64,000 nt of DNA from Duodenibacillus intestinigallinarum (GCA_019117105.1 DXAH01000047.1:84302-148301), one strand, 5' to 3'; positions 35,069 through 45,322 are shown, numbered from the stretch's first letter. Numbers and translations are program-made. The notes: a model not told the origin generated them from the letters alone.

Positions 35069-36256
35069 ATGACTTTGAAATTTCGCACGACGCATGTGCT
35101 GGTAGTTGCGGGACTTGCCGCGACCGCACTCACGGGCTGCCTTGATAAAGGAGGAAATCAGCAGCAGGCTGCCGCTACGCCTCAGGCCGTTCAAGTCGTC
35201 GTCCAACAGGTTGAACTTTCCGACGCAATCATCCGTACGGATGCGCCCGGCCGCGCGACGGCTTATCAGACGGCCGAAGTTCGCCCTCAGGTCAGCGGCA
35301 TTCTGCAGAAGCGTCTTTTTGAAGAAGGTGCAATGGTCAAGGAAGGGCAGTCGCTCTATCGCATTGACCCGGCACTCTACAAGGCGCAGGTTGCTTCAGC
35401 GAAAGCCTCTTTGCTTCAGGCCCGCGCTAACCTGGCTTCGACCAAGGCCGATGCCAAGCGCTCCGCCGAACTTGTGAAGGTCAATGCCGTGAGTCGTTCG
35501 GCCGACGATCAGGCTCAGGCGGCTTACAAGGTGGCCATTGCCAATGTGGAGGCTGCAAAGGCAGCGCTTGCGACCGCTCAAATCAATCTGGATTACACGG
35601 AAGTCAGAAGCCCGATTACCGGACGTGTCTCTTTGTCTGAAGTCACGCCGGGCGCATTGGTGACGGCCAATCAGACCAGCCGCCTGACGGTTGTGCAGCA
35701 GCTCGATCCCATCTATGTGGACGTGACGCAGTCCTTTGATGAGCTTTCCCGACTGCGTGAACAGGCTGCCAAAGGCCAGCTCAAAGTCAATAAGGACGGG
35801 TCGGCCGATGTTCAGCTGATCTTGGACGGCGACAAAACCTACAAGCACTTGGGTCGTCTTACTTTCAAAGACGCTCTTGTCGATGAAAGCACCGGCACGG
35901 TGCGCGTGCGTGCTGTGTTTGACAATCCCGACGGAGATCTGTTGCCGGGAATGTTCGTGCGCGCACGTCTGGTCGACGGCGTGCGTGAGAATGTGATCAA
36001 GATTGATCAGCGCGCCACCATGCGCCGCACGACAGGCGATCCGTACGTTTATGTGGTCAATGCCGAAAACAAAGTGGAAAGCCGCGATGTGGTGATCGGC
36101 GGAACCGAAGGCACCAACTGGATCATCAATAAAGGCCTCAAAAATGGCGACAAGGTCATTGTGGAAGGTCTGCAGCGCGTTCGTCCGGGTGCCCTCGTGC
36201 AGTACACCTTGGCGGGTGAAAAGCCTGCAGCCGCTCCGGCCCAAGCCGCGAAATAA
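35069..36256 (+). CDS. RND efflux system periplasmic adaptor (AcrA/MexA-like lipoprotein)
   Basis: Membrane fusion protein linking the RND pump to the outer-membrane channel. The 395 residues start MTLKFRTTHVLVVAGLAATA with lipobox LTGC (Cys24), so the N terminus should be lipidated. Family motifs are YQTAEVRPQVSGILQKRLFE in the lipoyl half, an alpha-hairpin (about 95-165), and LDYTEVRSPITGRVSLSEV. The C-terminal membrane-proximal domain ends GALVQYTLAGEKPAAAPAQAAK. GGAG precedes the ATG. It is first gene of the efflux operon. Confidence 0.95.
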   Translation: MTLKFRTTHVLVVAGLAATALTGCLDKGGNQQQAAATPQAVQVVVQQVELSDAIIRTDAPGRATAYQTAEVRPQVSGILQKRLFEEGAMVKEGQSLYRIDPALYKAQVASAKASLLQARANLASTKADAKRSAELVKVNAVSRSADDQAQAAYKVAIANVEAAKAALATAQINLDYTEVRSPITGRVSLSEVTPGALVTANQTSRLTVVQQLDPIYVDVTQSFDELSRLREQAAKGQLKVNKDGSADVQLILDGDKTYKHLGRLTFKDALVDESTGTVRVRAVFDNPDGDLLPGMFVRARLVDGVRENVIKIDQRATMRRTTGDPYVYVVNAENKVESRDVVIGGTEGTNWIINKGLKNGDKVIVEGLQRVRPGALVQYTLAGEKPAAAPAQAAK

Positions 36257-36276
36257 TCGACAGAGGATGACAGAGC

Positions 36277-39200
36277 ATGCTTAGTCGTTTCTTTGTAAAT
36301 CGTCCGATTTTTGCTTGGGTGATCGCTATCACCATCATGCTTGCGGGCGTACTGGCAATTTTTAACTTGCCGGTATCTCAGTACCCCAATATTGCGCCGC
36401 CTCAGGTTCGCGTCACGGCAACCTACCCGGGCGCTTCGGCCGAGACCATGTCACGTACCGTCACGCAGGTGATTGAGCAGAACATGACGGGTTTGGACGG
36501 TTTGATCTACATGAGCTCAAACTCCGACTCGACGGGCCGTATGACGATTACGCTCACCTTCGTGGCCGGCACAGACCCCGATATTGCTCAGGTGCAGGTG
36601 CAAAACAAGCTGTCGATGGCCGAGCCGACGTTGCCGGATACCGTCCGACAGCTGGGCGTTCAGGTGCAAAAGAGCTCGGCGTCATTCCTGCAGGTGGTCG
36701 GTTTTATCGACACGTCGGGAAAGCTCACCTCGGGTGACCTGGGTGACTTTTTGACGAACAACATCGAAGAGCCGCTTGCCCGTCTGGAGGGTGTCGGCGA
36801 AGTGACGGTGTTCGGTGCCTCCTATGCAATGCGCATCTGGATGGATCCCGCGCTTCTGGTCAAATACGGTCTCGAAGTTTCCGACGTGATGAGTGCCATC
36901 AGCACGCAGAACGTGCAGGTGGCCTCCGGTGATATTGCCGGTCAGCCCACCAACGGCAAGCGCATGATCACGGCTACGATTCGAGCAAGTTCCTTGCTGA
37001 CTACGCCCGAACAATTCGAGCAGATCGCTTTGAAGACGCTGCCCGACGGTTCCGTCGTTCGCATCAAGGATATCGGTGAAGTTTCCCTTGGTCAGGAAAC
37101 CTATACCTTCCAAGGCCGCTACGACGGTCAGCCTTCTTCGGGTGTGGCCATCAGCTTGAGTTCCGGCGCCAACGCTCTGGCAACGGCTGCCCGCGTTCAG
37201 GCAAAGCTCGACGAACTGCGTCCCTTCTTCCCGGAAGGCGTGGAAGCGGTGATTCCGTTTGATACGACACCGTTCGTGCGCGCTGCCATGCATGAAGTGG
37301 TCAAGACTCTGTTGGAAGCCATCGTGCTGGTGGTCTGCGTGATGTTCTTGTTCCTGCAGAACTGGCGTGCAACGATCATTCCGACGATTTCCGTGCCGGT
37401 GGTGCTTTTGGGTACGTTCGCCGTCCTGGCGCTCATGGGCTACTCAATCAACATGCTCACGATGTTCGCCTTGGTGCTTGCCATCGGCTTGCTGGTGGAC
37501 GACGCCATTGTGGTGGTGGAAAACGTCGAGCGTGTGATGATGGAGCGACGATGTGATCCGAAAACAGCTACGGTCGAATCCATGCAGCAGATCACCGGCG
37601 CTCTGATCGGTATCGCCATGGTGCTGTCGGCCGTGTTCGTGCCGATGGCCTTCTTCGGCGGATCCACGGGCGTGATCTATCGCCAGTTCTCCGTGACGAT
37701 TGTTTCGGCCATGGCGCTTTCGGTGGTGGTGGCTTTGACGCTGATTCCGGCTCTTTGCGCCTCCATTCTCAAGCAGATTGAGCCGGGTCACGAAAAGGCG
37801 ACGACCGGGTTCTTCGGCAAGTTCAATCAGGCTTTTGACGCGCTGACAAGCGGTGTGCGTGCATCGGTGCGCATGTTTGTCCGTCGCATTTCTCGCTTGC
37901 TGGTGCTCTACGCCGTCTTGATCGGTGCTGTGGTGCTGGGCTTTATGAAGATTCCGAGCGCCTTCATGCCGGGCGAAGACCAGGGCGTGCTGCTGATGAT
38001 GCTGCAGACGCCGGCCTCCGCAACGGCCGAGCGTACGGACGTTGTGGTGGACCGCTTCCAGAGAGTCATTCGCGAGGCAGAGAAAAAGGACGTCGAACAC
38101 GTGTTTACTGTGCGCGGCTACTCCTTTGCCGGTACGGGTCAGAACAACTCCATGGGCTTTATTAAGCTCAAGGACTGGTCCGAGCGCAAGGATGAATCGT
38201 CCTCGGCCAATGCCGTGATGATGCGCTCTCTCGGTATGCTCTTTTCTCCGGCCTTCAAGGACGCGCAGGGGTATGTGTTCCAGTTGCCTGCCGTTCCGGA
38301 ACTGGGCGTGGCCGACGGTTTTGACTTCTTCCTGCAGGATCGTTCCGGTCAGGGGCATGATCGCCTGATGCAGGTCATGAACGAGTTCCTTGCCAAGGCC
38401 AACGCAGACCCGCGTCTGCGTCAGGTTCGCCATAACGGCATGCCCGACGCGCCGATGGTTCAGCTGAATGTGGACTACGAAAAGGCCCGTACGCTGGGGG
38501 TGTCCGAATCGCAAATCAATACGACGCTTAATGCCGCCTTCGGTTCGTCCTATGTCAATGACTTTATGGATCAGGGACGCCTGAAGAAGGTGTACGTGCA
38601 GGGTATTCCGGATTCTCGCGGTGAAGAGGCCGATCTTGCCAAGTGGCATGTCAAGAGCTCGATCAGCGGGCAGATGGTTCCCTTCTCGTCGTTTGTGACG
38701 ACGAGCTGGACATCGGGTTCTCCGCGTCTGGACCGCTTTAACGCCATTGACGCCGTCAATATTCAAGGCAGTCCGGCTCCCGGCGTTTCTTCCGGTGAAG
38801 CCATGCAGGCCATCGAAGAGATTCTGCAGCAAATGCCGCACGGCTACTCCATCGAATGGAACGGCGTGTCGTATCAGGAACGTGTTGCCGGCAGCAATGC
38901 CGCTCCCTTGTATGCCCTTTCGGTGCTTGTGGTGTTCCTGGCTCTGGCGGCTCTGTACGAATCCTGGACGATTCCGATTGCCGTGATTCTGGTGGTGCCC
39001 ACCGGCGTTGTCGGCGCTCTGGGCTTGACCTGGATTTGCGGCAAGGAAAACGACGTGTACTTCCAAGTGGGCTTGTTGACGACGGTCGGTTTGGTGTCCA
39101 AGAACGCCATTCTGATTGTGGAATTTGCCCGCGATCTGCATGATCAGGGGCAGGAATTGCTTGCTTCCGTGGTTGAGGCTGTCCGGTTGCGTCTTCGCCC

Positions 39201-39441
39201 GATTTTGATGACGTCTCTGGCTTTCGGTCTGGGCGTGTTGCCTCTGGCCATGGCCTCGGGCGCCGGCGCCGGTGCACAGTCGGCCATTGGTGTGGCTGTT
39301 TTGGGCGGTATGATCACGGGAACGTTCCTATGCATCTTCTTTGTGCCTGCGTTCTTCGTGTTGGTGACCCGCATTTTCTCGGGAAAGAAATCCCAACCGG
39401 TTGTCGCCGCCGAACCGAAGGCCGTGGAGTCTCAGGAATAA
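36277..39441 (+). CDS. RND multidrug efflux transporter permease (AcrB/MexB-like, HAE1 family)
   Basis: Proton-driven inner-membrane pump. At 1054 residues it matches the HAE1 family. It starts MLSRFFVNRPIFAWVIAITI with NLPVSQYPNIAPPQVRVTA. The proton-relay aspartates are in GLLVDDAIVVVENVERVM (transmembrane helix 4), and the relay lysine is in TTVGLVSKNAILIVEFA (helix 10). Two large periplasmic porter/docking loops are present. Located between the adaptor and the outer-membrane factor. Substrates cannot be inferred. Confidence 0.97.
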   Translation: MLSRFFVNRPIFAWVIAITIMLAGVLAIFNLPVSQYPNIAPPQVRVTATYPGASAETMSRTVTQVIEQNMTGLDGLIYMSSNSDSTGRMTITLTFVAGTDPDIAQVQVQNKLSMAEPTLPDTVRQLGVQVQKSSASFLQVVGFIDTSGKLTSGDLGDFLTNNIEEPLARLEGVGEVTVFGASYAMRIWMDPALLVKYGLEVSDVMSAISTQNVQVASGDIAGQPTNGKRMITATIRASSLLTTPEQFEQIALKTLPDGSVVRIKDIGEVSLGQETYTFQGRYDGQPSSGVAISLSSGANALATAARVQAKLDELRPFFPEGVEAVIPFDTTPFVRAAMHEVVKTLLEAIVLVVCVMFLFLQNWRATIIPTISVPVVLLGTFAVLALMGYSINMLTMFALVLAIGLLVDDAIVVVENVERVMMERRCDPKTATVESMQQITGALIGIAMVLSAVFVPMAFFGGSTGVIYRQFSVTIVSAMALSVVVALTLIPALCASILKQIEPGHEKATTGFFGKFNQAFDALTSGVRASVRMFVRRISRLLVLYAVLIGAVVLGFMKIPSAFMPGEDQGVLLMMLQTPASATAERTDVVVDRFQRVIREAEKKDVEHVFTVRGYSFAGTGQNNSMGFIKLKDWSERKDESSSANAVMMRSLGMLFSPAFKDAQGYVFQLPAVPELGVADGFDFFLQDRSGQGHDRLMQVMNEFLAKANADPRLRQVRHNGMPDAPMVQLNVDYEKARTLGVSESQINTTLNAAFGSSYVNDFMDQGRLKKVYVQGIPDSRGEEADLAKWHVKSSISGQMVPFSSFVTTSWTSGSPRLDRFNAIDAVNIQGSPAPGVSSGEAMQAIEEILQQMPHGYSIEWNGVSYQERVAGSNAAPLYALSVLVVFLALAALYESWTIPIAVILVVPTGVVGALGLTWICGKENDVYFQVGLLTTVGLVSKNAILIVEFARDLHDQGQELLASVVEAVRLRLRPILMTSLAFGLGVLPLAMASGAGAGAQSAIGVAVLGGMITGTFLCIFFVPAFFVLVTRIFSGKKSQPVVAAEPKAVESQE

Positions 39442-39444
39442 AAA

Positions 39445-40908
39445 ATGAGGAAACAAATGCGTAAAACCTTATGTCTTTTGCCTCTGGCTTCGGCCTTGCT
39501 GCTTTCAGGCTGCATTTCCTTGGCTCCCGAGTACGAGCGTCCCGAGGCTCCCGTCGAGCAGGTTTGGCCGCAGGATGAGGCAACGAAAAACGCGGCGCTT
39601 CTGACAGAAGGGCTGCAGAAGTGGAGTGACTTCTTTACCGATGAACGTCTCACCAAGCTCATTGAACTTGGTCTGCAAAACAACCGCAGTCTGCGTTCGG
39701 CGTTCTATTCGGTTGAGCAGGCTCGCGCACAGTACAACGTAAGCCGTGCGGATCTGTTGCCGTCGGTGGCGGTGCAGGCCGAAGAAACGGCCGGGCGTAC
39801 GCCGGCTTCGACGACCAGTACGGGGGTTGATGTCACGTCGCACACCTACTCGGCCAGTGCTGCGATGGCATCCTACGAGCTTGATTTGTTCGGACGCATC
39901 CGCAATCTGAACGAACAGGCTTTGCAGTCCTATTTCCAGACGCAGGCGGCGCAGCGCACGGCGCAAATGACGGTGATCACCGAAATCGCTCAGACCTGGT
40001 TGTCGCTTGGCGCCAGCAAGGATTTGCTCAAGCTCGCACAGGAGACATACGACAGCCAGTCCGAGAGTCTGAAGTTAATCCAGCAGAGCTACGAGCTCGG
40101 CGCTTCGAGCATGCTTGAAGTGCAGCAGGCCATGCAGACGGTGGCAACGGCCAAGGCCGCCGCCGTCCAGGCCTCCCGCTCGGTCGCACAGTACCGCAAT
40201 GCACTGGCGACGCTTGTGGGTACCAAAGTGCCGGCAGAACTTGAGCCCGAAGGTCTGAAGATGGACATCACCAAGCCGCAGGTGTCGGTGGCATCCAACA
40301 TCCCGAGCGAAGTGTTGCTCGCTCGTCCTGATATCGCGTCGGCCGAAGCGGTTTTGCGTTCGGCCAACGCCAACATCGGTGTGGCTCGCGCCGCGTTCTT
40401 CCCGAGCATTACGCTCACGGGATCGGCCGGATCCATTTCGGGAGAACTCAACGAGCTCTTTAACGGCGGTACGCATACGTGGAGCTTTGTGCCCAATATC
40501 ACGCTGCCGATTTTCACGGGCGGCGCGAACATTGCCAATCTGCGTGCGGCTGAGGCCTATCAGAAGAAGTCGATTGCCGACTATGAACTCGCCATTCAGA
40601 CGGCGTTCCAGGAAGTGGCCGATGCACTGGCGACCGAAGGCACGGTTGCCGACGAACTTTTGGCGCAGCAACAGTTGGCGGCTGCAACGGCCGAAACGCT
40701 TCGCTTGAGCGAAGAGCGCTACAAGAACGGCGCAGACAGCTATCTTGAAGTGCTCGACAGCCAGCGCTCGAACTTCTCGGCGCAGCAGGCCGTGATCAAT
40801 GCTCAGCTTTCGCGCGCCGCCAGTCTCGTGACGCTCTACAAAGTATTGGGCGGTGGTTCGCAGCTTGAAGACCCGGCCGAAACGACTCAGACGGCGGACG
40901 CGAAATGA
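39445..40908 (+). CDS. Efflux outer-membrane factor (OprM/NodT family lipoprotein)
   Basis: TolC-like channel of the RND system. The 487 residues have a lipoprotein signal ending LLLSGC and the NodT-family start of the mature protein, APEYERPEAPVEQVW. The repeated helical hairpins with RADLLPSV / ARAAFFPSITLTGSAG and YELDLFGRIRNL are characteristic. ATG 39445 is four bases after the pump stop; ATG 39457 with GAGGA upstream is an equally good start that removes four residues. Its TGA overlaps the TetR start (ATGA). Confidence 0.94.
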   Translation: MRKQMRKTLCLLPLASALLLSGCISLAPEYERPEAPVEQVWPQDEATKNAALLTEGLQKWSDFFTDERLTKLIELGLQNNRSLRSAFYSVEQARAQYNVSRADLLPSVAVQAEETAGRTPASTTSTGVDVTSHTYSASAAMASYELDLFGRIRNLNEQALQSYFQTQAAQRTAQMTVITEIAQTWLSLGASKDLLKLAQETYDSQSESLKLIQQSYELGASSMLEVQQAMQTVATAKAAAVQASRSVAQYRNALATLVGTKVPAELEPEGLKMDITKPQVSVASNIPSEVLLARPDIASAEAVLRSANANIGVARAAFFPSITLTGSAGSISGELNELFNGGTHTWSFVPNITLPIFTGGANIANLRAAEAYQKKSIADYELAIQTAFQEVADALATEGTVADELLAQQQLAAATAETLRLSEERYKNGADSYLEVLDSQRSNFSAQQAVINAQLSRAASLVTLYKVLGGGSQLEDPAETTQTADAK

Positions 40909-41480
40909 CCGTGTTGACGTCTGGAGCGGCGGGCAATCTGCGCGAGCAGATTCTGTCCGCCGCAGCTTCGTGTTTCCGCGAGCGCGGCATCAAAGCCACG
41001 AAGATGCAGGAGATTGGCAAACGCGCCGGCATCAGCGTGGGAAACTTCTACAACTATTTTGAAAACAAAGACGCCATCATTGACGAATTTGCACAGCGGG
41101 AAGTTGCTCGCCTTGCTCGCGAAATCGATGAAATTGTCAACGGCCGCGTTTCGCTGGAGGAGCAGAGGCGACAGTTTCGCGAGTCTCTGCGCAAACAGTT
41201 GGCAGTACAGCGCGCTCGTGTCAAAATTGAGATCCTCGAAGAGGCGGCCAGAAACAGCTCCATGGGCGAGATCGTCAAACGTTCGGATGCCCAGGTTCGG
41301 GAGTTGATCAAGAAAATGCACCGCAGCCGGTCTTCAGCGGAAGTTTCCGATGAAGAAATCGAGGTGATGGTGGAAATGGATATGGCTCTTGTTGACGGTA
41401 TGGCATTTCGTTTGATTGCGCATCCGGAACTCGATATCGAACGCATGATCAACGCCATTGTGAAAACCGTTATCCGCTGA
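40905..41480 (+). CDS. TetR family transcriptional regulator of the efflux operon
   Basis: A 191-residue one-component repressor. The N-terminal HTH is clear: LREQILSAAASCFRERGIKA followed by TKMQEIGKRAGISVGNFYNY (about residues 12-55). The C-terminal ligand domain is helical and not specifically recognisable. It overlaps the outer-membrane factor stop by four bases, so it is the last gene of the operon it likely controls, a feedback layout; many RND repressors are instead divergent. Candidate operators lie at 34900-34941. Confidence 0.9.
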   Translation: MTVLTSGAAGNLREQILSAAASCFRERGIKATKMQEIGKRAGISVGNFYNYFENKDAIIDEFAQREVARLAREIDEIVNGRVSLEEQRRQFRESLRKQLAVQRARVKIEILEEAARNSSMGEIVKRSDAQVRELIKKMHRSRSSAEVSDEEIEVMVEMDMALVDGMAFRLIAHPELDIERMINAIVKTVIR

Positions 41481-41540
41481 TTCGCTAAACTGCACGCTGA
41501 TGGCTCTCTTCTGAGAGAAACTGCTTGGTTTCTTTGATGA

Positions 41541-41575
41541 AAAGCACCGGTATCTCAAAAATATCGGTGCTTTTC
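41541..41575 (+). terminator. Terminator of the efflux operon
   Basis: AAAGCACCGGTAT (41541-41553) pairs with ATATCGGTGCTTT (41561-41573) with one mismatch, followed by T residues. It closes the RND-TetR operon before dctA. Confidence 0.82.
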
Positions 41576-41694
41576 TCTGTGCCTGTGTGCCGGAAACCGA
41601 TGCTGCTGAGAAAATCAACCCTTGCGGGCTTTGCGTGCACCATTGATGTGCCCAAAGCTATTCGACTGATTTAACACGGAAAAATCTCATACCT

Positions 41695-43104
41695 ATGACT
41701 GAGACAACCGCAAATAAAAAGACGCCGATCTACAAGGTGCTGTACTTTCAGGTGATTTGCGCGATTCTGATCGGCGTTTTGCTCGGTCATTTCGCTCCGC
41801 ATATCGGCGAAATGATGAAGCCTTTTGGTGACGGCTTCATTAAGTTGATCAAGATGATCATTGCTCCGGTGATCTTCTGTACCGTCGTCACCGGCATTGC
41901 CGGCATGGAAGACATGAAGAAGGTGGGCAAGACGGGCGGTCTCGCTTTGCTTTACTTTGAAATTGTCTCGACGATCGCTCTGATCGTGGGTCTTTTTATT
42001 GTCAACGTTGTGCAACCCGGCGTGGGCATGCACGTTGATCCGGCTTCCTTGGACAGCAAGTCGGTTGAAGCCTATACCAAGCCCGGCCAGATGCAGGGCA
42101 CGGTGGATTTCCTGCTGCACATCATTCCTTCGACCGTCGTGGGCGCCTTTGCCGAGGGTGAGATTCTGCAGGTGCTCTTCTTCTCGCTGCTTTTCGGTTT
42201 CGCGCTGCACAAGATGGGTGGACGCAATACTCTTGTTTTTGAAATCATCGACAAATCTTCGCGTGTGCTCTTCCAGATCGTTGGCATGATCATGCGCGTG
42301 GCTCCTCTGGGTGCGTTCGGTGCCATGGCCTTTACGATCGGTAAATACGGTCTCGACTCGCTCATTCCGCTTGCCGAACTCATGGGGACGTTCTATCTCA
42401 CCTGCCTGCTCTTCATTTTTGTGGTGCTGGGCCTGATCTGCCGCTGGCACGGTTTTTCCATTTTGCACTACATCATGTACATCAAGGAAGAACTCCTGAT
42501 TGTGCTCGGCACCAGCTCTTCGGAATCGGTGTTGCCGCGCATGATGGACAAAATGGAAAAGGCGGGCGTGACAAAGTCAGTGGTTGGTCTGGTGATTCCG
42601 ACGGGCTACTCCTTTAACCTGGACGGCACGGCGATTTATCTGACGATGGCTGCGGTCTTCATTGCGCAGGCCTGTGACGTACAGATGACGCTTGTGCAGC
42701 AGCTCACACTTCTGGCTGTGCTGTTGCTCACCAGCAAGGGCGCCGCAGGTGTCACCGGCTCGGGATTTATCGTGCTGGCGGCCACGCTCTCTGCCGTGGG
42801 CCACGTGCCGGTGGCCGGTCTTGCTCTGATTCTCGGTATCGACCGCTTCATGTCGGAGGCGCGTGCCATCACCAACATGATCGGCAACGGTATTGCCTGC
42901 ATCGTGGTCGGTCACTGGTTGAAGGAAGTCGATAACGACGCTCTGAAAAAGACGTTGGGGTCTTCGGTATCCAAAGAAATCAAGCATGCCGAAGATAACG
43001 TACGCGATGATCCGGAAACGATCGGTGTGCCTGCCGACATGCACGAGCGTGCCGAGCATCTCGATGAGACGCACTATGGAAAGGAACATCCGACTTCCAA
43101 GTAG
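41695..43104 (+). CDS. dctA: C4-dicarboxylate transporter DctA
   Basis: Na+ or H+ symporter for succinate, fumarate and malate, DAACS family. The 469 residues show the family signatures GTSSSESVLPRMM (serine-rich hairpin), PTGYSFNLDGTAIYLTMA and SKGAAGVTGSGFIVLAATL, and the substrate-binding DRFMSEARAITNMIGNG. About eight transmembrane helices plus two re-entrant hairpins are expected. The C-terminal charged tail is cytoplasmic. It is monocistronic between terminators. Confidence 0.94.
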   Translation: MTETTANKKTPIYKVLYFQVICAILIGVLLGHFAPHIGEMMKPFGDGFIKLIKMIIAPVIFCTVVTGIAGMEDMKKVGKTGGLALLYFEIVSTIALIVGLFIVNVVQPGVGMHVDPASLDSKSVEAYTKPGQMQGTVDFLLHIIPSTVVGAFAEGEILQVLFFSLLFGFALHKMGGRNTLVFEIIDKSSRVLFQIVGMIMRVAPLGAFGAMAFTIGKYGLDSLIPLAELMGTFYLTCLLFIFVVLGLICRWHGFSILHYIMYIKEELLIVLGTSSSESVLPRMMDKMEKAGVTKSVVGLVIPTGYSFNLDGTAIYLTMAAVFIAQACDVQMTLVQQLTLLAVLLLTSKGAAGVTGSGFIVLAATLSAVGHVPVAGLALILGIDRFMSEARAITNMIGNGIACIVVGHWLKEVDNDALKKTLGSSVSKEIKHAEDNVRDDPETIGVPADMHERAEHLDETHYGKEHPTSK

Positions 43105-43140
43105 TCTCTGACGAAAAAAGTTGTTTCACGCAAAAGGGCC

Positions 43141-43163
43141 GCCGCTTTGTCAGCGGCTTTTTT
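43141..43163 (+). terminator. dctA terminator
   Basis: Stem GCCGCT (43141-43146) with AGCGGC (43152-43157) followed by six T residues. It overlaps the 3' end of the convergent GNAT gene. Confidence 0.78.
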
Positions 43164-43641
43164 GCATCCTGAAGTTCAGCAAGACGATTGTGTGTGAACG
43201 GCCTTCATGCGTGTACGTGCGGGTCTCCCGATTGGGCGTGACGACGGTATAGCCGCTTCGCTCGAAAAAGGTCCGCGCGGTCAGAGAGGCGTAGACGGTA
43301 AACGTGGAAACGGAGCGCTCAATGGCGGCTTCCGCTTGTGCGAGAAGTGCGGACCCGATGTCTTCTCCCTGCCGGTGAGCTGCGACAAAAAGGCGGTCGA
43401 TAAGGCCGGTTTGAGGTTTGCAGTCGACAAAACCTGTAAGCGCTCCGTTGTCGTCGATGGCCACAAACGCGGCTTTGCCGGTGAAGGAGTCGAGCCACAT
43501 GGCGGGCGTTACGTTTTCTTCGCGCAGCCAGGCGGCGACTTCTTCTTTGGAATAGTCGCGGCGGTTGACGGTTTTGACGGTGTGGCGGAAAAGCGCGAGC
43601 GCGGGCTCGGCGTCGGCAGGCAGAAACGGGCGAATAAGCAT
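43150..43641 (-). CDS. GNAT family N-acetyltransferase
   Basis: A 163-residue acetyltransferase from ATG 43641 (MLIRPFLPADAEPALALFRH). The acetyl-CoA-binding motif A is LIDRLFVAAHRQGEDIGSAL, matching the Q/R-x-x-G-x-G/A pattern, followed by FTVYASLTARTFFERSGY typical of the C-terminal strand. A longer GTG start at 43692 adds 17 residues with no ribosome-binding site. It lies 65 bp downstream of degP on the same strand and may be cotranscribed. The substrate is unknown. Confidence 0.87.
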   Translation of the reverse strand: MLIRPFLPADAEPALALFRHTVKTVNRRDYSKEEVAAWLREENVTPAMWLDSFTGKAAFVAIDDNGALTGFVDCKPQTGLIDRLFVAAHRQGEDIGSALLAQAEAAIERSVSTFTVYASLTARTFFERSGYTVVTPNRETRTYTHEGRSHTIVLLNFRMQKSR

Positions 43642-43705
43642 GGATTGAAACGCAAACGGCAGCGAGGAGACGCTGCCGTTTTGCGGAATCACTAGGAGAA
43701 GATTA

Positions 43706-45136
43706 TTACTTCAGACGAACCGGAATGAAGATGCGGCCGTCGCGGCGCTGCACCAACACACGCAGGTTCTTGTTCTTTTCGAGAACACGCGCCAGGTCGT
43801 CGGTCTTCTTGATCTTAACGCCGTTGACGTTGACGATGATGTCGCCTTCACGGATGCCGGCCTTGCGGGCGGCGCCCGTCGATTCGGTGACGAGCAGACC
43901 TTCGGTTTCGGCCTTGGCTTTTTCCTCATCGTTGAGAGGACGCACTGTTACGCCGAGCTTATTGGCGGCAGCAGTCTTGGAAGCGTTCGACGAAGCGCTC
44001 TCGTTGGGAGCTTCCTCAACTTTGACGTCAAGCGTCATGTCCTTGTTGTTGCGAATGATGGAAAGTTTGGCGATCGAGCCCGGCGCCATACTGCCGACGA
44101 TGACCGGCATGTCGACGCTGTCGTCAATGGCCCTGCCGTTAACGGCCGTAATGATGTCACCTTCCTGCAGACCGGCTTTTGCAGCAGGACCGTCTTTTTC
44201 AACCTGGCTCACGATAGCGCCCTTGGGCGTCTTCATGCCGAAACTTTCCGCAAGATCCTGCGTGACGCTCTGGATCACCACGCCGATACGGCCGCGTGTG
44301 ACCTTGCCGTTTTTCACGAGTTGATCCTTGATCTGCATGGCCAGGTTGCTCGGAATGGCAAACGACAGGCCCATGAAACCGCCGGAGGTAGAGAAGATCT
44401 GGGAGTTGATGCCCACGACTTCACCCTTCATGTTAAAGAGCGGGCCGCCGGAGTTGCCCGGATTGACGGCCACGTCGGTCTGGATGAAGGGAACGTACTG
44501 ATCGCTCGGCAGCTTGCGGCTCTTGGCGGACACAATGCCAGAGGTCACGGTGTTGTCCAGACCGAAGGGACTGCCGATGGCGGCCACCCATTCACCGACC
44601 TTGAGTTCATCGCTGTTGCCCATCGTGAGGTAGGGCAGATCCTTGGCGTCGATCTTGACGACGGCAATGTCGGTTTTGGCGTCAGAACCGAGCACCTTGC
44701 CCGTAAATTCGCGGTTGTCGGTCAGACGCACCTTGATTTCGTCAGCGCCCTCAACGACGTGATGGTTGGTGAGAATCAGGCCGTCGGCGCTGATGATGAA
44801 GCCCGAACCCGTGCCGCGGCGTTCAGGTTCCTGACGGGGACCGCCGCCAAAGGGGAAGGGAAAGCCAAAGCGGCGGAAGATTTCCGCGTGGCGTTCGTCA
44901 AAGCCAAACGGATCGGCGCCTTCGACGACGCGGGCTTCGCGCACGGTGGAAATGTTCACGACGCCCTTGCCGTATTTTTCAACGAGCTGAACGAAGTCGG
45001 GCAGTTGAGTTGTGGCGACGGTTGCCTGCGGAGCCAGGCCGCTGGCAACGGCGGGCGTCGCGGACAGGAGAGCGCCGGAAAAAGCAATGGCGGCAGCGGC
45101 AATCACTGCGGCAGGCTTGAGCGTTTTGGTGAACAT
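43706..45136 (-). CDS. DegP/MucD-like periplasmic serine protease
   Basis: HtrA-family protease-chaperone of the periplasm. The 476 residues have a signal peptide (about 1-32, ending AVA) and a trypsin-like domain with catalytic His126 in LTNHHVVEG, Asp156 in DAKTDIAVV and Ser229 in VNPGNSGGPLF. Two PDZ domains follow (about 275-365 and 385-470; GREGDIIVNVNGVKI-like motif). It lies 186 bp downstream of a two-component system on the same strand, suggesting envelope-stress control by that system (inference). Confidence 0.95.
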   Translation of the reverse strand: MFTKTLKPAAVIAAAAIAFSGALLSATPAVASGLAPQATVATTQLPDFVQLVEKYGKGVVNISTVREARVVEGADPFGFDERHAEIFRRFGFPFPFGGGPRQEPERRGTGSGFIISADGLILTNHHVVEGADEIKVRLTDNREFTGKVLGSDAKTDIAVVKIDAKDLPYLTMGNSDELKVGEWVAAIGSPFGLDNTVTSGIVSAKSRKLPSDQYVPFIQTDVAVNPGNSGGPLFNMKGEVVGINSQIFSTSGGFMGLSFAIPSNLAMQIKDQLVKNGKVTRGRIGVVIQSVTQDLAESFGMKTPKGAIVSQVEKDGPAAKAGLQEGDIITAVNGRAIDDSVDMPVIVGSMAPGSIAKLSIIRNNKDMTLDVKVEEAPNESASSNASKTAAANKLGVTVRPLNDEEKAKAETEGLLVTESTGAARKAGIREGDIIVNVNGVKIKKTDDLARVLEKNKNLRVLVQRRDGRIFIPVRLK

Positions 45137-45322
45137 TTTCTTTTATTACTCCGGTATCGAATGTCGGGCGCGCGAATCAATCCAAGGGCTATGCGACGCG
45201 CTCTGTCGGCACTCGTATGTTAAGTTGCGGCAAACAATAAAGGAAAAAGGCGTCGATGAATGTGGGGAACTGTGGCCGTCGGGTTAAATTTGTAACAAGG
45301 CACGCACAGCACCATGAATCGT

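Noticed and set aside
43121..43136. TGTTTCACG half-site resembling parS after dctA
   Set aside because: Only the left half matches; the right half has four mismatches and lies in terminator sequence.
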